Assembly (NCBI GenBank): GCA_963658695.1
Contig: CAVKRN010000007.1
Location: 1 to 61,254 of the forward strand
Direction of reading: 5' to 3'
Length of the DNA stretch: 61,254 bases
Source: CAG-791 sp963658695
GTDB lineage: Bacteria > Bacillota > Clostridia > Lachnospirales > Lachnospiraceae
The notes under the pieces were generated by a model. It was not told the origin of the DNA. It worked only from the letters and a program-made list of their open reading frames with translations, and searched no databases. A program made the position numbers and the translations under genes. This document shows, in pieces, positions 52,075 to 60,539 of the stretch (its first letter is position 1; each line of letters opens with the position of its first letter).

Positions 52075-54942
52075 TTGGCATATGAGACAAAATTAGTCCT
52101 GATTGACGGACACAGCATATTGAATCGGGCTTTCTACGGGATGCCGGATTTAACGAGCAGCGCAGGCTTACATACCGGCGCTGTTTATGGTTTTCTGAAG
52201 ATTTTATTCAAAATCCTGGAGGAGGAGAAGCCAGAGTACCTTACGGTGGCCTTCGATATGCATGCACCGACCTTTCGCCATGAGGCATATGCGCAGTACA
52301 AAGGAACGAGGCATCCGATGCCGGAGGAGCTGCGGGAGCAGGTTCCGCTGATCAAGAAGGTGCTGAAGGCCATGGGGGTTGTTACCTGCGAAAAGGCGGG
52401 GCTGGAAGCCGATGATATTCTCGGTACACTGGCTAAAAAGGCGCAGGCTGAAGGCATTGCGGTATCTCTGGTTTCGGGAGACCGGGATCTTCTGCAGATT
52501 GCGGACGAGTACATACAGATCCGGATTCCAAAGACGCAAAAGGGTCAGACTACCATTCTGAATTATTACGCAAAGGATGTGCAGGAGACCCTTGGAGTTA
52601 CACCGCAGGAGTTTATTCAGGTCAAGGCACTCCAGGGGGATACTGCGGACAACATTCCGGGTGTGCCGAAGGTGGGACCCAAAACGGCTACCGATCTGAT
52701 TGTTAAATACCATTCCGTCGACGGCGTCTATGAGCATCTATCCGAGATTACCAGAAAGAGTCTTCATGACAATCTGGAGCAAAATGAGGATAAGGCGAGG
52801 CTCTCTTTGTTTCTTGCAACCATTCAGACGGATGCACCGGTGGAGCTGGATCTGGACAAGGCAAGGCTTGGGAATCTGTATACGCCGGAGGCCTTTGGGC
52901 TGTATACGGAGCTGGGCTTTAAGAACCTTTTGCCGAAATTCTCAAAGGAAGCGGTTGCGGCAGCGACTATGAATTCGGAAGGGGAGCAGAAGAAAAGTGA
53001 GTCCGGCGGTGAATGGAAGGAGTTGTCTGAGGAAGAACTGCAGACGGAGCTTCCGGAGATGTTTTTGCAGGAGCTTCCGGATGCGACAGCGGATGAGGAG
53101 GCAGAGCAGACAAGCGCTGTGACCGATGAGCGCGGTGATCTGCCTTGGGCAGCGGTCTTTCCGCTTATGGACCTTCCGGCGCCGGGAGAAACACCGGACG
53201 ATCTGGTGGTATCTGCCCTTGCTGTGTTTGAAAACGGGAAGGCTGAGGTGTTGCCGGCAAAGACCGGATGCGGCGGAGCTGAGCTGACCATTTCTGCGAC
53301 AGGGGAGCTGGTGCCGACCGGAAATGTGGCCGATACGATGGAGCTTACAGAGCGCCTGACGGATCTGCGGAGTAAAGCTCGCCAAGGAGAGCTGCGGCTT
53401 GCTGTTTTCAACCTGAAGGCACAGCTCCCCCTTTGGGGCATTTCCCGGGAGGAGTTTCGGGATGGAATTCGCCTTGATGGGATCATGGACGTCCTTCTTG
53501 GAGCCTATCTTCTGAACCCGCTGAAAAATGATTACGAGCCGGAGGACATTGCTGCGGAGTATCTGGGGGAGACCCTTGAGGGGCGGGAACACCTTCTTGG
53601 GAAAAATACCATGGAGGCCTTTTACCGGGAACATCCGAAGGAGGCAGAAGCCTACGCAGAGCGGACCTGCCGGATGCTTGCTAAGGCGGCACCACGGATT
53701 CGAAATGCCCTTGTTAAGGCACAGATGCTGGAACTGTACGAGCGCATGGAGCTGCCGCTGTCGTACGTTTTGTATGACATGCAGCAAATTGGCATTCGTG
53801 TACTGCCGGATAAGCTTTCCGCGTACGGGGAGCAGCTGGTGGGGCGGATTCATGAGCTGGAAAGCGCTATTTACGAGGCAGCAGGACACGATTTTAACAT
53901 TGCAAGCCCCAAGCAGCTGGGGAAGGTCCTTTTTGAGGAACTGCAGCTTCCGGGCGGCAAGAAGACAAAAAGCGGGTACTCGACGGCCGCGGACGTATTG
54001 GAGAAGCTGGCACCGGACCATGCCATAGTGGCCGATATACTGGAGTACCGGGGCCTTACAAAGTTAAAATCCACCTATGCAGACGGACTTGCCGGATACA
54101 TTGCTAGGGACCAGCGCATTCATACGACGTTCCATCAGACCATTACGGCGACCGGACGTATCAGCTCGGCGGATCCGAATTTGCAGAACATCCCCATGCG
54201 TACCGAGCAGGGGAGAGCCATCCGCAAGGTCTTTGTGCCGGGCGAGGGATACTGCTTTACCGATGCGGATTATTCGCAGATTGAGCTGCGCATTCTGGCG
54301 TCCATGTCGGGAGATGAGGCACTGATTGAAGCGTACCGGGAGAACCGCGACATTCACCGTGCTACGGCGTCAAAGGTGTTCCACACCCCGTATGAGGAGG
54401 TAACACCTTTGCAGCGCCGGAATGCAAAGGCGGTGAACTTCGGCATTGTCTACGGCATCAGCTCCTTTGGCCTGTCACAGAATCTCTCGATTTCCAGAAC
54501 AGAGGCGAAGGAATACATCGAGGCGTATTTTCAGATGTTCCCGGGAATCAAGACCTTCCTTGACAAAGAAGTAAAGGACGCTAAGGAAAGCGGCTATTCG
54601 ACAACGCTCTTTAGGCGGCGCCGGCCTGTTCCGGAGCTGAAAAGCTCGAATTTTATGCAGCGGCAGTTTGGCGAGCGCGTGGCCATGAATGCACCCATTC
54701 AGGGGACAGGCGCAGATATTATGAAGGCGGCCATGATTCGTGTGTGGGAAGAGCTCTCCCGCCGGGGACTTCAGTCCCGTATTATTCTGCAGATTCACGA
54801 TGAGCTTTTGATCGAGACGGCGTTTGGAGAGGAAGAGCAGGTGGCGGAGATTCTGAAAAACGGGATGATGGGGGCTGCGAGCCTTCGCGTTCCGCTGGAG
54901 ATTGACTGCCATACCGGAGCCGACTGGTACGAGACCAAATAG
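52075..54942 (+). CDS. polA: DNA polymerase I
   Basis: This 955-residue repair and Okazaki-processing polymerase starts at TTG behind AGAGGA. The N-terminal 5'-nuclease domain has LIDGHSILNRAFYG and TADNIPGVPKVGPKTA. The middle 3'-5' exonuclease-like domain lacks the acidic metal ligands, so proofreading is unlikely. The polymerase domain has TGRISSADPNLQNIP, DADYSQIELRILA, the YGISSFG O-helix end and QIHDELLIE. An acidic insert of ~60 residues near 300-360 makes it longer than the usual 880. Confidence 0.95.
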   Translation: MAYETKLVLIDGHSILNRAFYGMPDLTSSAGLHTGAVYGFLKILFKILEEEKPEYLTVAFDMHAPTFRHEAYAQYKGTRHPMPEELREQVPLIKKVLKAMGVVTCEKAGLEADDILGTLAKKAQAEGIAVSLVSGDRDLLQIADEYIQIRIPKTQKGQTTILNYYAKDVQETLGVTPQEFIQVKALQGDTADNIPGVPKVGPKTATDLIVKYHSVDGVYEHLSEITRKSLHDNLEQNEDKARLSLFLATIQTDAPVELDLDKARLGNLYTPEAFGLYTELGFKNLLPKFSKEAVAAATMNSEGEQKKSESGGEWKELSEEELQTELPEMFLQELPDATADEEAEQTSAVTDERGDLPWAAVFPLMDLPAPGETPDDLVVSALAVFENGKAEVLPAKTGCGGAELTISATGELVPTGNVADTMELTERLTDLRSKARQGELRLAVFNLKAQLPLWGISREEFRDGIRLDGIMDVLLGAYLLNPLKNDYEPEDIAAEYLGETLEGREHLLGKNTMEAFYREHPKEAEAYAERTCRMLAKAAPRIRNALVKAQMLELYERMELPLSYVLYDMQQIGIRVLPDKLSAYGEQLVGRIHELESAIYEAAGHDFNIASPKQLGKVLFEELQLPGGKKTKSGYSTAADVLEKLAPDHAIVADILEYRGLTKLKSTYADGLAGYIARDQRIHTTFHQTITATGRISSADPNLQNIPMRTEQGRAIRKVFVPGEGYCFTDADYSQIELRILASMSGDEALIEAYRENRDIHRATASKVFHTPYEEVTPLQRRNAKAVNFGIVYGISSFGLSQNLSISRTEAKEYIEAYFQMFPGIKTFLDKEVKDAKESGYSTTLFRRRRPVPELKSSNFMQRQFGERVAMNAPIQGTGADIMKAAMIRVWEELSRRGLQSRIILQIHDELLIETAFGEEEQVAEILKNGMMGAASLRVPLEIDCHTGADWYETK

Positions 54943-55044
54943 CACAGTCACATCGAGACGTGGACAGATTTGCTGACGGAGAGTGAATCATTGGCACGGA
55001 CAGAATCACTGGCGGAGAGGGAAGGCAGCAGGAGGACAAAACGT

Positions 55045-55662
55045 ATGCGTGTCATCGGAATTACAGGCGGAGTGGGATCCGGCAAATCCGAGCTCTTGCG
55101 GTACATTGGAGATCATTATCGTTGCCGGATTATGCTGGCCGATGAGGTCTCCCATGACGTGATGAAAAAGGGCGGGGCTGCCTATGAGGCGCTTTTGCAG
55201 CTTCTGGAGCAGTATCCGGGCGATGGGAAGCTGATCCGGGAGGATGGCGAAATCTGCCGGCAGGAGATGGCGGCAAGAATCTTCACAAGTCCCGAGCTTC
55301 GCGAGAAGGTGAACGGAATTCTGCACCCTGCCGTCAGAGAGAGCATCCTCTCTGCTATACAGGAGGAGAAGGAGAAAGCGCTTTCGAGGGACACGGGAGC
55401 GGTGGATTTCTTTTTTCTCGAGGCGGCACTTTTGATTGAGTGCGGATATGGTTCCGTCGTAGACGAAATGTGGTATATTTATTGCAATCTGCCGGTGCGC
55501 AGACAACGGCTGCGGGAAAGCCGCGGATATTCCGATGCCAAAATAGACAGCATTCTGGCCGCCCAGCTTTCGGAGGAGGACTTCCGGAAGGGCGCGGATG
55601 TGGTGATCGACAATTCAGGGACATTGGAAGAAGCCTATCGGCAGATCGATGAGGTATTATGA
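55045..55662 (+). CDS. coaE: Dephospho-CoA kinase
   Basis: This 205-residue enzyme phosphorylates dephospho-CoA in the last step of CoA synthesis. The P-loop GGVGSGKS covers residues 8-15. DEVSHDVM and the VDFFFLEAALLIECGY lid region fit the family. A TTG at 54970 would add 25 unconserved residues, and AGGAGG precedes the ATG at 55045. Its stop overlaps the next gene as ATGA. Confidence 0.93.
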   Translation: MRVIGITGGVGSGKSELLRYIGDHYRCRIMLADEVSHDVMKKGGAAYEALLQLLEQYPGDGKLIREDGEICRQEMAARIFTSPELREKVNGILHPAVRESILSAIQEEKEKALSRDTGAVDFFFLEAALLIECGYGSVVDEMWYIYCNLPVRRQRLRESRGYSDAKIDSILAAQLSEEDFRKGADVVIDNSGTLEEAYRQIDEVL

Positions 55663-56456
55663 GATTTCAAACATTTTCCAGCGGCTCCAGCGGCAACTGC
55701 AGTTATGTGGGGTCTGAGACAACCCATCTACTGGTGGATGTCGGGATCAGCCGCAAGAGAACGCAGGAGGCGCTGCAGAGGATCGAGCTGGACTTTTCGG
55801 ATCTGGACGGCATTTTTATTACCCATGAGCATTCCGATCACATTCAGGGGCTTGCCATGATTATGAAAAAGTCAGAGATTCCGATTTATGCAACGCGCGG
55901 TACCATTGCAGCGATCCGCAGCATGGAGAAATTCCGGGATTTCGGAGAAGACCGGTTCATTCCGGTGAAGGCGGATGAGAAGGTTACGGTGAAGGATCTG
56001 ACCGTTTCCCCCATGCAGATTTCACACGATGCAGCAGAGCCGGTGGGATACCGCATTCAGTACGGACATAAGAAGGTGTCCATCTGTACGGACCTTGGCT
56101 GCTATACGGAGTATACCAGGGCCTGCCTTCAGGATTCGGATGTGCTGCTGCTGGAGGCGAACCACGACATCAATATGCTGCAGGTGGGGCCGTACCCCTA
56201 TCCTTTGAAGCAGCGGATTCTCTCCGACCGGGGACATCTGTCCAACTGTGCCAGCGGGCAACTGCTGGACAGTGTGCTGAATTCGCACATGAAGGCCATT
56301 TTCCTGGGGCATCTGTCACAGGAGAACAATTATCCGGAGCTGGCATTTGAGACGGTGCGTGTGGAGATCAATGCCGCGGATGACTCCTATGAGGCAGATG
56401 AGCTTCCCATCGCGGTAGCACCCCGCAAGGAAGCATCGGTGATGGTGGAGTTTTGA
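55659..56456 (+). CDS. walJ: MBL-fold metallohydrolase, WalJ/YycJ-like
   Basis: This 265-residue metallo-beta-lactamase-fold protein has the metal motif HEHSDH (56-61), a second ligand block SDRGHLSN and a final GHLSQENN. YycJ/WalJ relatives are 5'-exonucleases linked to DNA mismatch repair and cell-wall homeostasis. The usual walRK neighbours are absent here. It overlaps coaE as ATGA. Confidence 0.83.
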   Translation: MRFQTFSSGSSGNCSYVGSETTHLLVDVGISRKRTQEALQRIELDFSDLDGIFITHEHSDHIQGLAMIMKKSEIPIYATRGTIAAIRSMEKFRDFGEDRFIPVKADEKVTVKDLTVSPMQISHDAAEPVGYRIQYGHKKVSICTDLGCYTEYTRACLQDSDVLLLEANHDINMLQVGPYPYPLKQRILSDRGHLSNCASGQLLDSVLNSHMKAIFLGHLSQENNYPELAFETVRVEINAADDSYEADELPIAVAPRKEASVMVEF

Positions 56457-56540
56457 CATCGGTTGTTGCAGCTTGCCTGTCGCATAGCAGGCACCTGATA
56501 GATTAGAGCTTGGCCGGGAAGCCGGCAGAAAGGTGAGAAC

Positions 56541-56819
56541 ATGCAGAAAAGAGCGATCATCACAGTGGTTGGTAAGGACACCGTCGGCATCATTGCGAGG
56601 GTCTGCAGCTATCTGGCAGAGCGGAGCATCAATATCCTGGATATTTCACAGACGATTGTGCAGGGATATTTTAACATGATGATGATTGTTGATATTACCA
56701 CGCTGGATACGCCGTTTGCAGATGTGGCCAAAGAGTTGGATATCATCGGTAAGGAATCTCTTGGTGTTCAGATCAAGTGCCAGAAGGAAGAAATCTTTGA
56801 TTCCATGCACCGGATCTGA
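56541..56819 (+). CDS. ACT domain protein (UPF0237 family)
   Basis: This 92-residue protein is essentially one ACT domain (VVGKDTVGIIARVCSYLAERS). ACT domains bind small ligands such as amino acids, and the related GcvR is a regulator. The UPF0210 gene follows after the repeated RNA motif, a common pairing in Firmicutes. AGAAAGGTGAG precedes the ATG. The ligand is unknown. Confidence 0.85.
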   Translation: MQKRAIITVVGKDTVGIIARVCSYLAERSINILDISQTIVQGYFNMMMIVDITTLDTPFADVAKELDIIGKESLGVQIKCQKEEIFDSMHRI

Positions 56820-56822
56820 TAT

Positions 56823-56918
56823 ATCTGTTGGCCGCTGCCGATTTCATTCGTGAATTTGCCTGCAGGCAGAAGGTTCACGTTGAAATATGGAAGATGCTGA
56901 ACAGATTTAAAATCGGCA
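56823..56918 (+). promoter_or_regulatory. Repeated intercistronic RNA motif, copy B (before UPF0210 gene)
   Basis: The closing helix pairs 56823-56829 with 56900-56906. Inside, 56849-56854 pairs with 56874-56879 (6 bp), and 56860-56862 with 56867-56869. The C-G pair of copy A (38778-38856) is T-A here (56826-56903), a compensatory change. Bases 56836-56844 can instead pair with 56910-56918 (9 bp), which would break the conserved core. It starts four bases after the ACT gene stop. Confidence 0.7.
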
Positions 56919-56979
56919 TGGCGGGCTGCGGCGTCCGCTGAACAGGAGACTTTGTCATAGAGCATAAGGGTGAGACAGC

Positions 56980-58344
56980 ATGATTAATATCCGCGAAGTA
57001 GAAGAAACCAACGCAATGATTGAGAAGGAGAACCTGGATGTCCGTACCATCACTATGGGCATCAGCCTTCTGGACTGCATCAGCACGGATCTGGATGTTC
57101 TGAAGAAGAACATCTACGAGAAAATATATGATCTGGCCAAGGATCTGGTTCGTACCGGAGAGGAGATCTCCGGGGATTTTGGAATTCCGATTGTCAACAA
57201 ACGGATTTCCGTTACCCCCATTGCACTGGTGGGCGGCTCGGCGTGCCACTCTTCCGAGGATTTTGTGGAAATCGCCAAGACGCTGGATGAGGTAGCAGAG
57301 AAGGTGGGCGTTAACTTTCTCGGTGGTTACAGCGCCCTGGTATCCAAGGGCATGACCAAGGCAGATGAGCTGCTGATCCGTTCCATTCCGGAGGCTCTGA
57401 AGCAGACGCAGGTGGTGTGTTCTTCCGTAAATCTTGCATCCACTAAGACCGGAATTGACATGGATGCGGTTCGTCTGATGGGAACCATCATCAAAGAAAC
57501 GGCAGAGAAGACAAAGGACCTTCCGGTGAACGGCTGTGCCAAGCTGGTGGTATTCTGCAACGCGCCGGACGACAATCCGTTTATGGCAGGCGCATTTCAT
57601 GGCGTGACGGAAGAGGATGTGGTGCTGAACGTGGGCGTTTCCGGGCCTGGTGTTGTGAAGAAGGCACTGGAATCCTGCCGCGGCGCTGATTTTGAAACGC
57701 TGTCCGAAACCATCAAAAAGACAGCATTCAAGGTGACCCGCGTGGGGCAGCTGGTTGCCAAGGAAGCTTCCGCACGGCTTGGAATTCCGTTCGGTATTAT
57801 TGACCTTTCTCTGGCACCGACACCGGCCATCGGGGATTCGGTTGCGGATATTCTGTGTGAAATGGGACTGGAACAGGCGGGGGCTCCGGGAACCACAGCG
57901 GCTCTTGCCATGCTCAATGACCAGGTGAAAAAGGGCGGCCTTATGGCATCCAGCTATGTGGGCGGCCTTTCCGGTGCGTTCATTCCGGTTTCGGAGGATC
58001 AGGGCATGATCGATGCTGCGGAGGCAGGAGCTTTGACCATTGAAAAGCTCGAGGCCATGACCTGCGTTTGCTCTGTCGGGCTGGATATGATTGCCATTCC
58101 GGGAGACACCAAGGACACAACCATAGCCGGCATCATTGCCGATGAAATGGCGCTTGGCATGGTGAATCAGAAAACAACGGCCTGCCGGCTCATTCCGGTT
58201 CCGGGGAAGGGGGTCGGAGACCGGGTGGAGTTCGGTGGCCTTCTGGGGTATGCACCCATTATGCCGGTGAACACCTTTGGCTGTGACGACTTTGTCAACC
58301 GCGGCGGACGGATTCCGGCTCCGGTACATAGCTTTAAGAACTGA
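56980..58344 (+). CDS. UPF0210 / DUF711 family protein
   Basis: This 454-residue soluble protein of the PFL-like UPF0210 family is widely conserved next to the ACT protein. The start ETNAMIEKENLDVRTITMG and the internal APTPAIGDSVADILCEMG block are typical. Glycine-rich segments suggest a PFL-like barrel, but no glycyl-radical motif is apparent. Its reaction is not established. The ribosome-binding site is a weak AAGGGTGAG. Confidence 0.85.
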   Translation: MINIREVEETNAMIEKENLDVRTITMGISLLDCISTDLDVLKKNIYEKIYDLAKDLVRTGEEISGDFGIPIVNKRISVTPIALVGGSACHSSEDFVEIAKTLDEVAEKVGVNFLGGYSALVSKGMTKADELLIRSIPEALKQTQVVCSSVNLASTKTGIDMDAVRLMGTIIKETAEKTKDLPVNGCAKLVVFCNAPDDNPFMAGAFHGVTEEDVVLNVGVSGPGVVKKALESCRGADFETLSETIKKTAFKVTRVGQLVAKEASARLGIPFGIIDLSLAPTPAIGDSVADILCEMGLEQAGAPGTTAALAMLNDQVKKGGLMASSYVGGLSGAFIPVSEDQGMIDAAEAGALTIEKLEAMTCVCSVGLDMIAIPGDTKDTTIAGIIADEMALGMVNQKTTACRLIPVPGKGVGDRVEFGGLLGYAPIMPVNTFGCDDFVNRGGRIPAPVHSFKN

Positions 58345-58434
58345 CAAAAGAGTTTTAAGCCGGGAAAAACGGTGCGGCAGCGATTCGGCAAGCGAGCTGT
58401 GAAGGGCTGCGAGAGGATAAAAAAGGAGGGGACA

Positions 58435-59415
58435 ATGGAAGCAAAAAAGTATGATGTAACGGCACTTGGGGAGCTGCTGGTGGATTTTACGGAAGGACCT
58501 CTTAGCGAGCAGGGAAATCCCACCTTCGAGGCAAATCCCGGCGGTGCACCCTGCAACGTGCTGTCCATGCTGGGGCGTCTGGGACATCCCACGGCGTTTA
58601 TCGGCAAGGTGGGAAAGGATGCCTTCGGCGAAATGCTGCGGGCAAAGGCGTCGGAGCAGGGAATCGATATGGCAGGACTTTCGGTGGATCCTTCGGTGCA
58701 TACGACGCTTGCCTTTGTGCAGAAGCTGGCAAACGGGGACCGCGATTTTTCCTTCTATCGAAAGCCCGGTGCAGACATTATGCTGCGGCCGGAGGATGTG
58801 CGCGCACACAAGGAGCTGATTGAGAATTCCCGGATCTTCCATTTCGGTACCCTGTCCATGACCGATGAGCTGGTGGATCATGCCACAAGGGAGGCACTTA
58901 CTATCGCCAAAGACAATGGAATTACCATTTCCTTTGATCCCAACTATCGTCCGCCGCTTTGGAGTTCGGAGGATGAGGCCAGAGAGAAGATGGTCTTTGG
59001 CATGCAGAATACAGACATCATGAAGATCTCGGACAATGAAATCGTATTTCTGACCGGGGACGACAATCTTGACCGCGGTGTCCGGACGCTGATTGACCGC
59101 TACGAGATTCCGCTTGTTTTCGCAACGCTTGGTCCCGACGGGAGCCGTGCGTATTATAAGGGAGAGCGGGTGGACTGTGCCGGCTTTAAGAACCCCAATA
59201 CCATTGAGACCACGGGTGCCGGTGATACCTTCTGTGCCTGCGGGCTGCACTTTGTTCTTAAGTATGGTCTGAAGAATCTGAATATTCTGCGGCTGCATGA
59301 GCTTTTAACCTTTGCCAATGCGGCGGCCTCCCTTGTTACGACAAGACGCGGGGCACTGGCTGTTATGCCGACCGAGCAGGAGGTGCAGGAGTATCTCGCC
59401 TCGATGCGGGGGTAG
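58435..59415 (+). CDS. PfkB-family carbohydrate kinase (fructokinase-like)
   Basis: This 326-residue ribokinase-fold sugar kinase has an N-terminal ALGELLVDFTEG strand and the NPGGAPCNVLSMLGRLG substrate loop. The C-terminal anion-hole motif TTGAGDTF has catalytic Asp264. The N terminus resembles fructokinases. AAAAGGAGG precedes the ATG at 58435. An in-frame start at 58372 is less likely. A terminator follows. The sugar substrate is not provable here. Confidence 0.88.
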   Translation: MEAKKYDVTALGELLVDFTEGPLSEQGNPTFEANPGGAPCNVLSMLGRLGHPTAFIGKVGKDAFGEMLRAKASEQGIDMAGLSVDPSVHTTLAFVQKLANGDRDFSFYRKPGADIMLRPEDVRAHKELIENSRIFHFGTLSMTDELVDHATREALTIAKDNGITISFDPNYRPPLWSSEDEAREKMVFGMQNTDIMKISDNEIVFLTGDDNLDRGVRTLIDRYEIPLVFATLGPDGSRAYYKGERVDCAGFKNPNTIETTGAGDTFCACGLHFVLKYGLKNLNILRLHELLTFANAAASLVTTRRGALAVMPTEQEVQEYLASMRG

Positions 59416-59439
59416 TATACAGATCCCCCATAACGTAGA

Positions 59440-59480
59440 AAGATCCCGCTGACAATGATACGTGTCAGGGGGATCTTTTT
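59440..59480 (+). terminator. Sugar kinase terminator
   Basis: A 15-bp stem with one mismatch (59440-59454 with 59463-59477) followed by TTTTT. Confidence 0.85.
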
Positions 59481-59606
59481 GGTTATCTGTTCGGTACCTG
59501 TCCTGCTTTAACGTGAACGGTCTGTCTATAGGCAAATGCAGGGGAAATTGGCAGGTGACCAAGGTACAAATCTGTGCGATCCACCGGAGGTTACTGAGGA
59601 ACGACA

Positions 59607-60539
59607 ATGACGCTTTTACAGCTGAAATACATTGTGACAGCAGCAGCGGCCGGAACCATCAGCGAAGCGGCCAAGCAGCTTTATATCACGCAGCCAAGCC
59701 TGACGCTGGCCATTAAAGAACTGGAAAATGAACTGGGCATCACTATTTTTCAACGGACAAACCGGGGGATTCTTTTGTCGGCAGAGGGAGAAGAGTTTCT
59801 GGGATATGCCCGCCAGGTGATTGAGCAGACAAGTCTGATCGAGGAGCGTTATCTGGGAAATGCGCCGATCCGGCACCGGTTCTGCGTGTCCACGCAGCAT
59901 TACTCCTTTGCGGTAGAAGCGTTTGTGGATCTTCTGAAGCAATATGGCGGGGAGGAATACGATTTTCGCATCCGTGAGACGCAGACCTACGAACTGATTG
60001 ACGATGTATCCAAGCTGCGAAGTGAGGTGGGAGTCCTGTACCAGAACCGTTTCAACGAAACAGTGTTGCAAAAGACGCTTCGGGAAAAGGAACTTACCTT
60101 TCACCGGTTATTTATCGCAAGGCCTCACGTTTTCGTCAGTGCCTTTAGTCCGCTGGCACAAAAGAGCATCCTGACGCTGGAGGACCTGGAGCCGTATCCG
60201 CGACTGTCCTACGAGCAGGGAGAGCACAATTCCTTTTATTTTTCGGAGGAAATTCTGAGCACGCGGGAGAGCAAAAAGGATATCATGGTTTCAGACAGGG
60301 CGACGCTGTTCAATCTGCTGATTGGTTTGAACGGATATACCATTTGCAGCGGCGTGATCAATGAAACATTGAACGGAGCGAACATCGTTGCTATTCCGCT
60401 TGCTGTGGATGATTATATGGAGATTGGCTATATTGTACACAGCCGGATCGGAACGGGAGTGTTCGGGGAACGCTACATCGAAGCGCTGAAAAAGTATGCA
60501 CACTGTAACAATGCAACAACGAATGTAGGAGAACTATGA
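59607..60539 (+). CDS. LysR-family transcriptional regulator
   Basis: This 310-residue protein has an N-terminal winged helix (about 1-60, ISEAAKQLYITQPSLTLAIK) and a periplasmic-binding-like effector domain. The target and ligand are unknown. GAGGAACG precedes the ATG. The 127-nt upstream region shows no convincing promoter or operator. Its stop overlaps the next ORF as ATGA, so the two are translationally coupled. Confidence 0.92.
   Translation: MTLLQLKYIVTAAAAGTISEAAKQLYITQPSLTLAIKELENELGITIFQRTNRGILLSAEGEEFLGYARQVIEQTSLIEERYLGNAPIRHRFCVSTQHYSFAVEAFVDLLKQYGGEEYDFRIRETQTYELIDDVSKLRSEVGVLYQNRFNETVLQKTLREKELTFHRLFIARPHVFVSAFSPLAQKSILTLEDLEPYPRLSYEQGEHNSFYFSEEILSTRESKKDIMVSDRATLFNLLIGLNGYTICSGVINETLNGANIVAIPLAVDDYMEIGYIVHSRIGTGVFGERYIEALKKYAHCNNATTNVGEL

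Noticed and set aside
56875..59298. Minus-strand open frame of 807 codons over the UPF0210 and sugar-kinase genes
   Set aside because: It is a shadow of two well-supported plus-strand genes, with no start signals and no recognisable domain.
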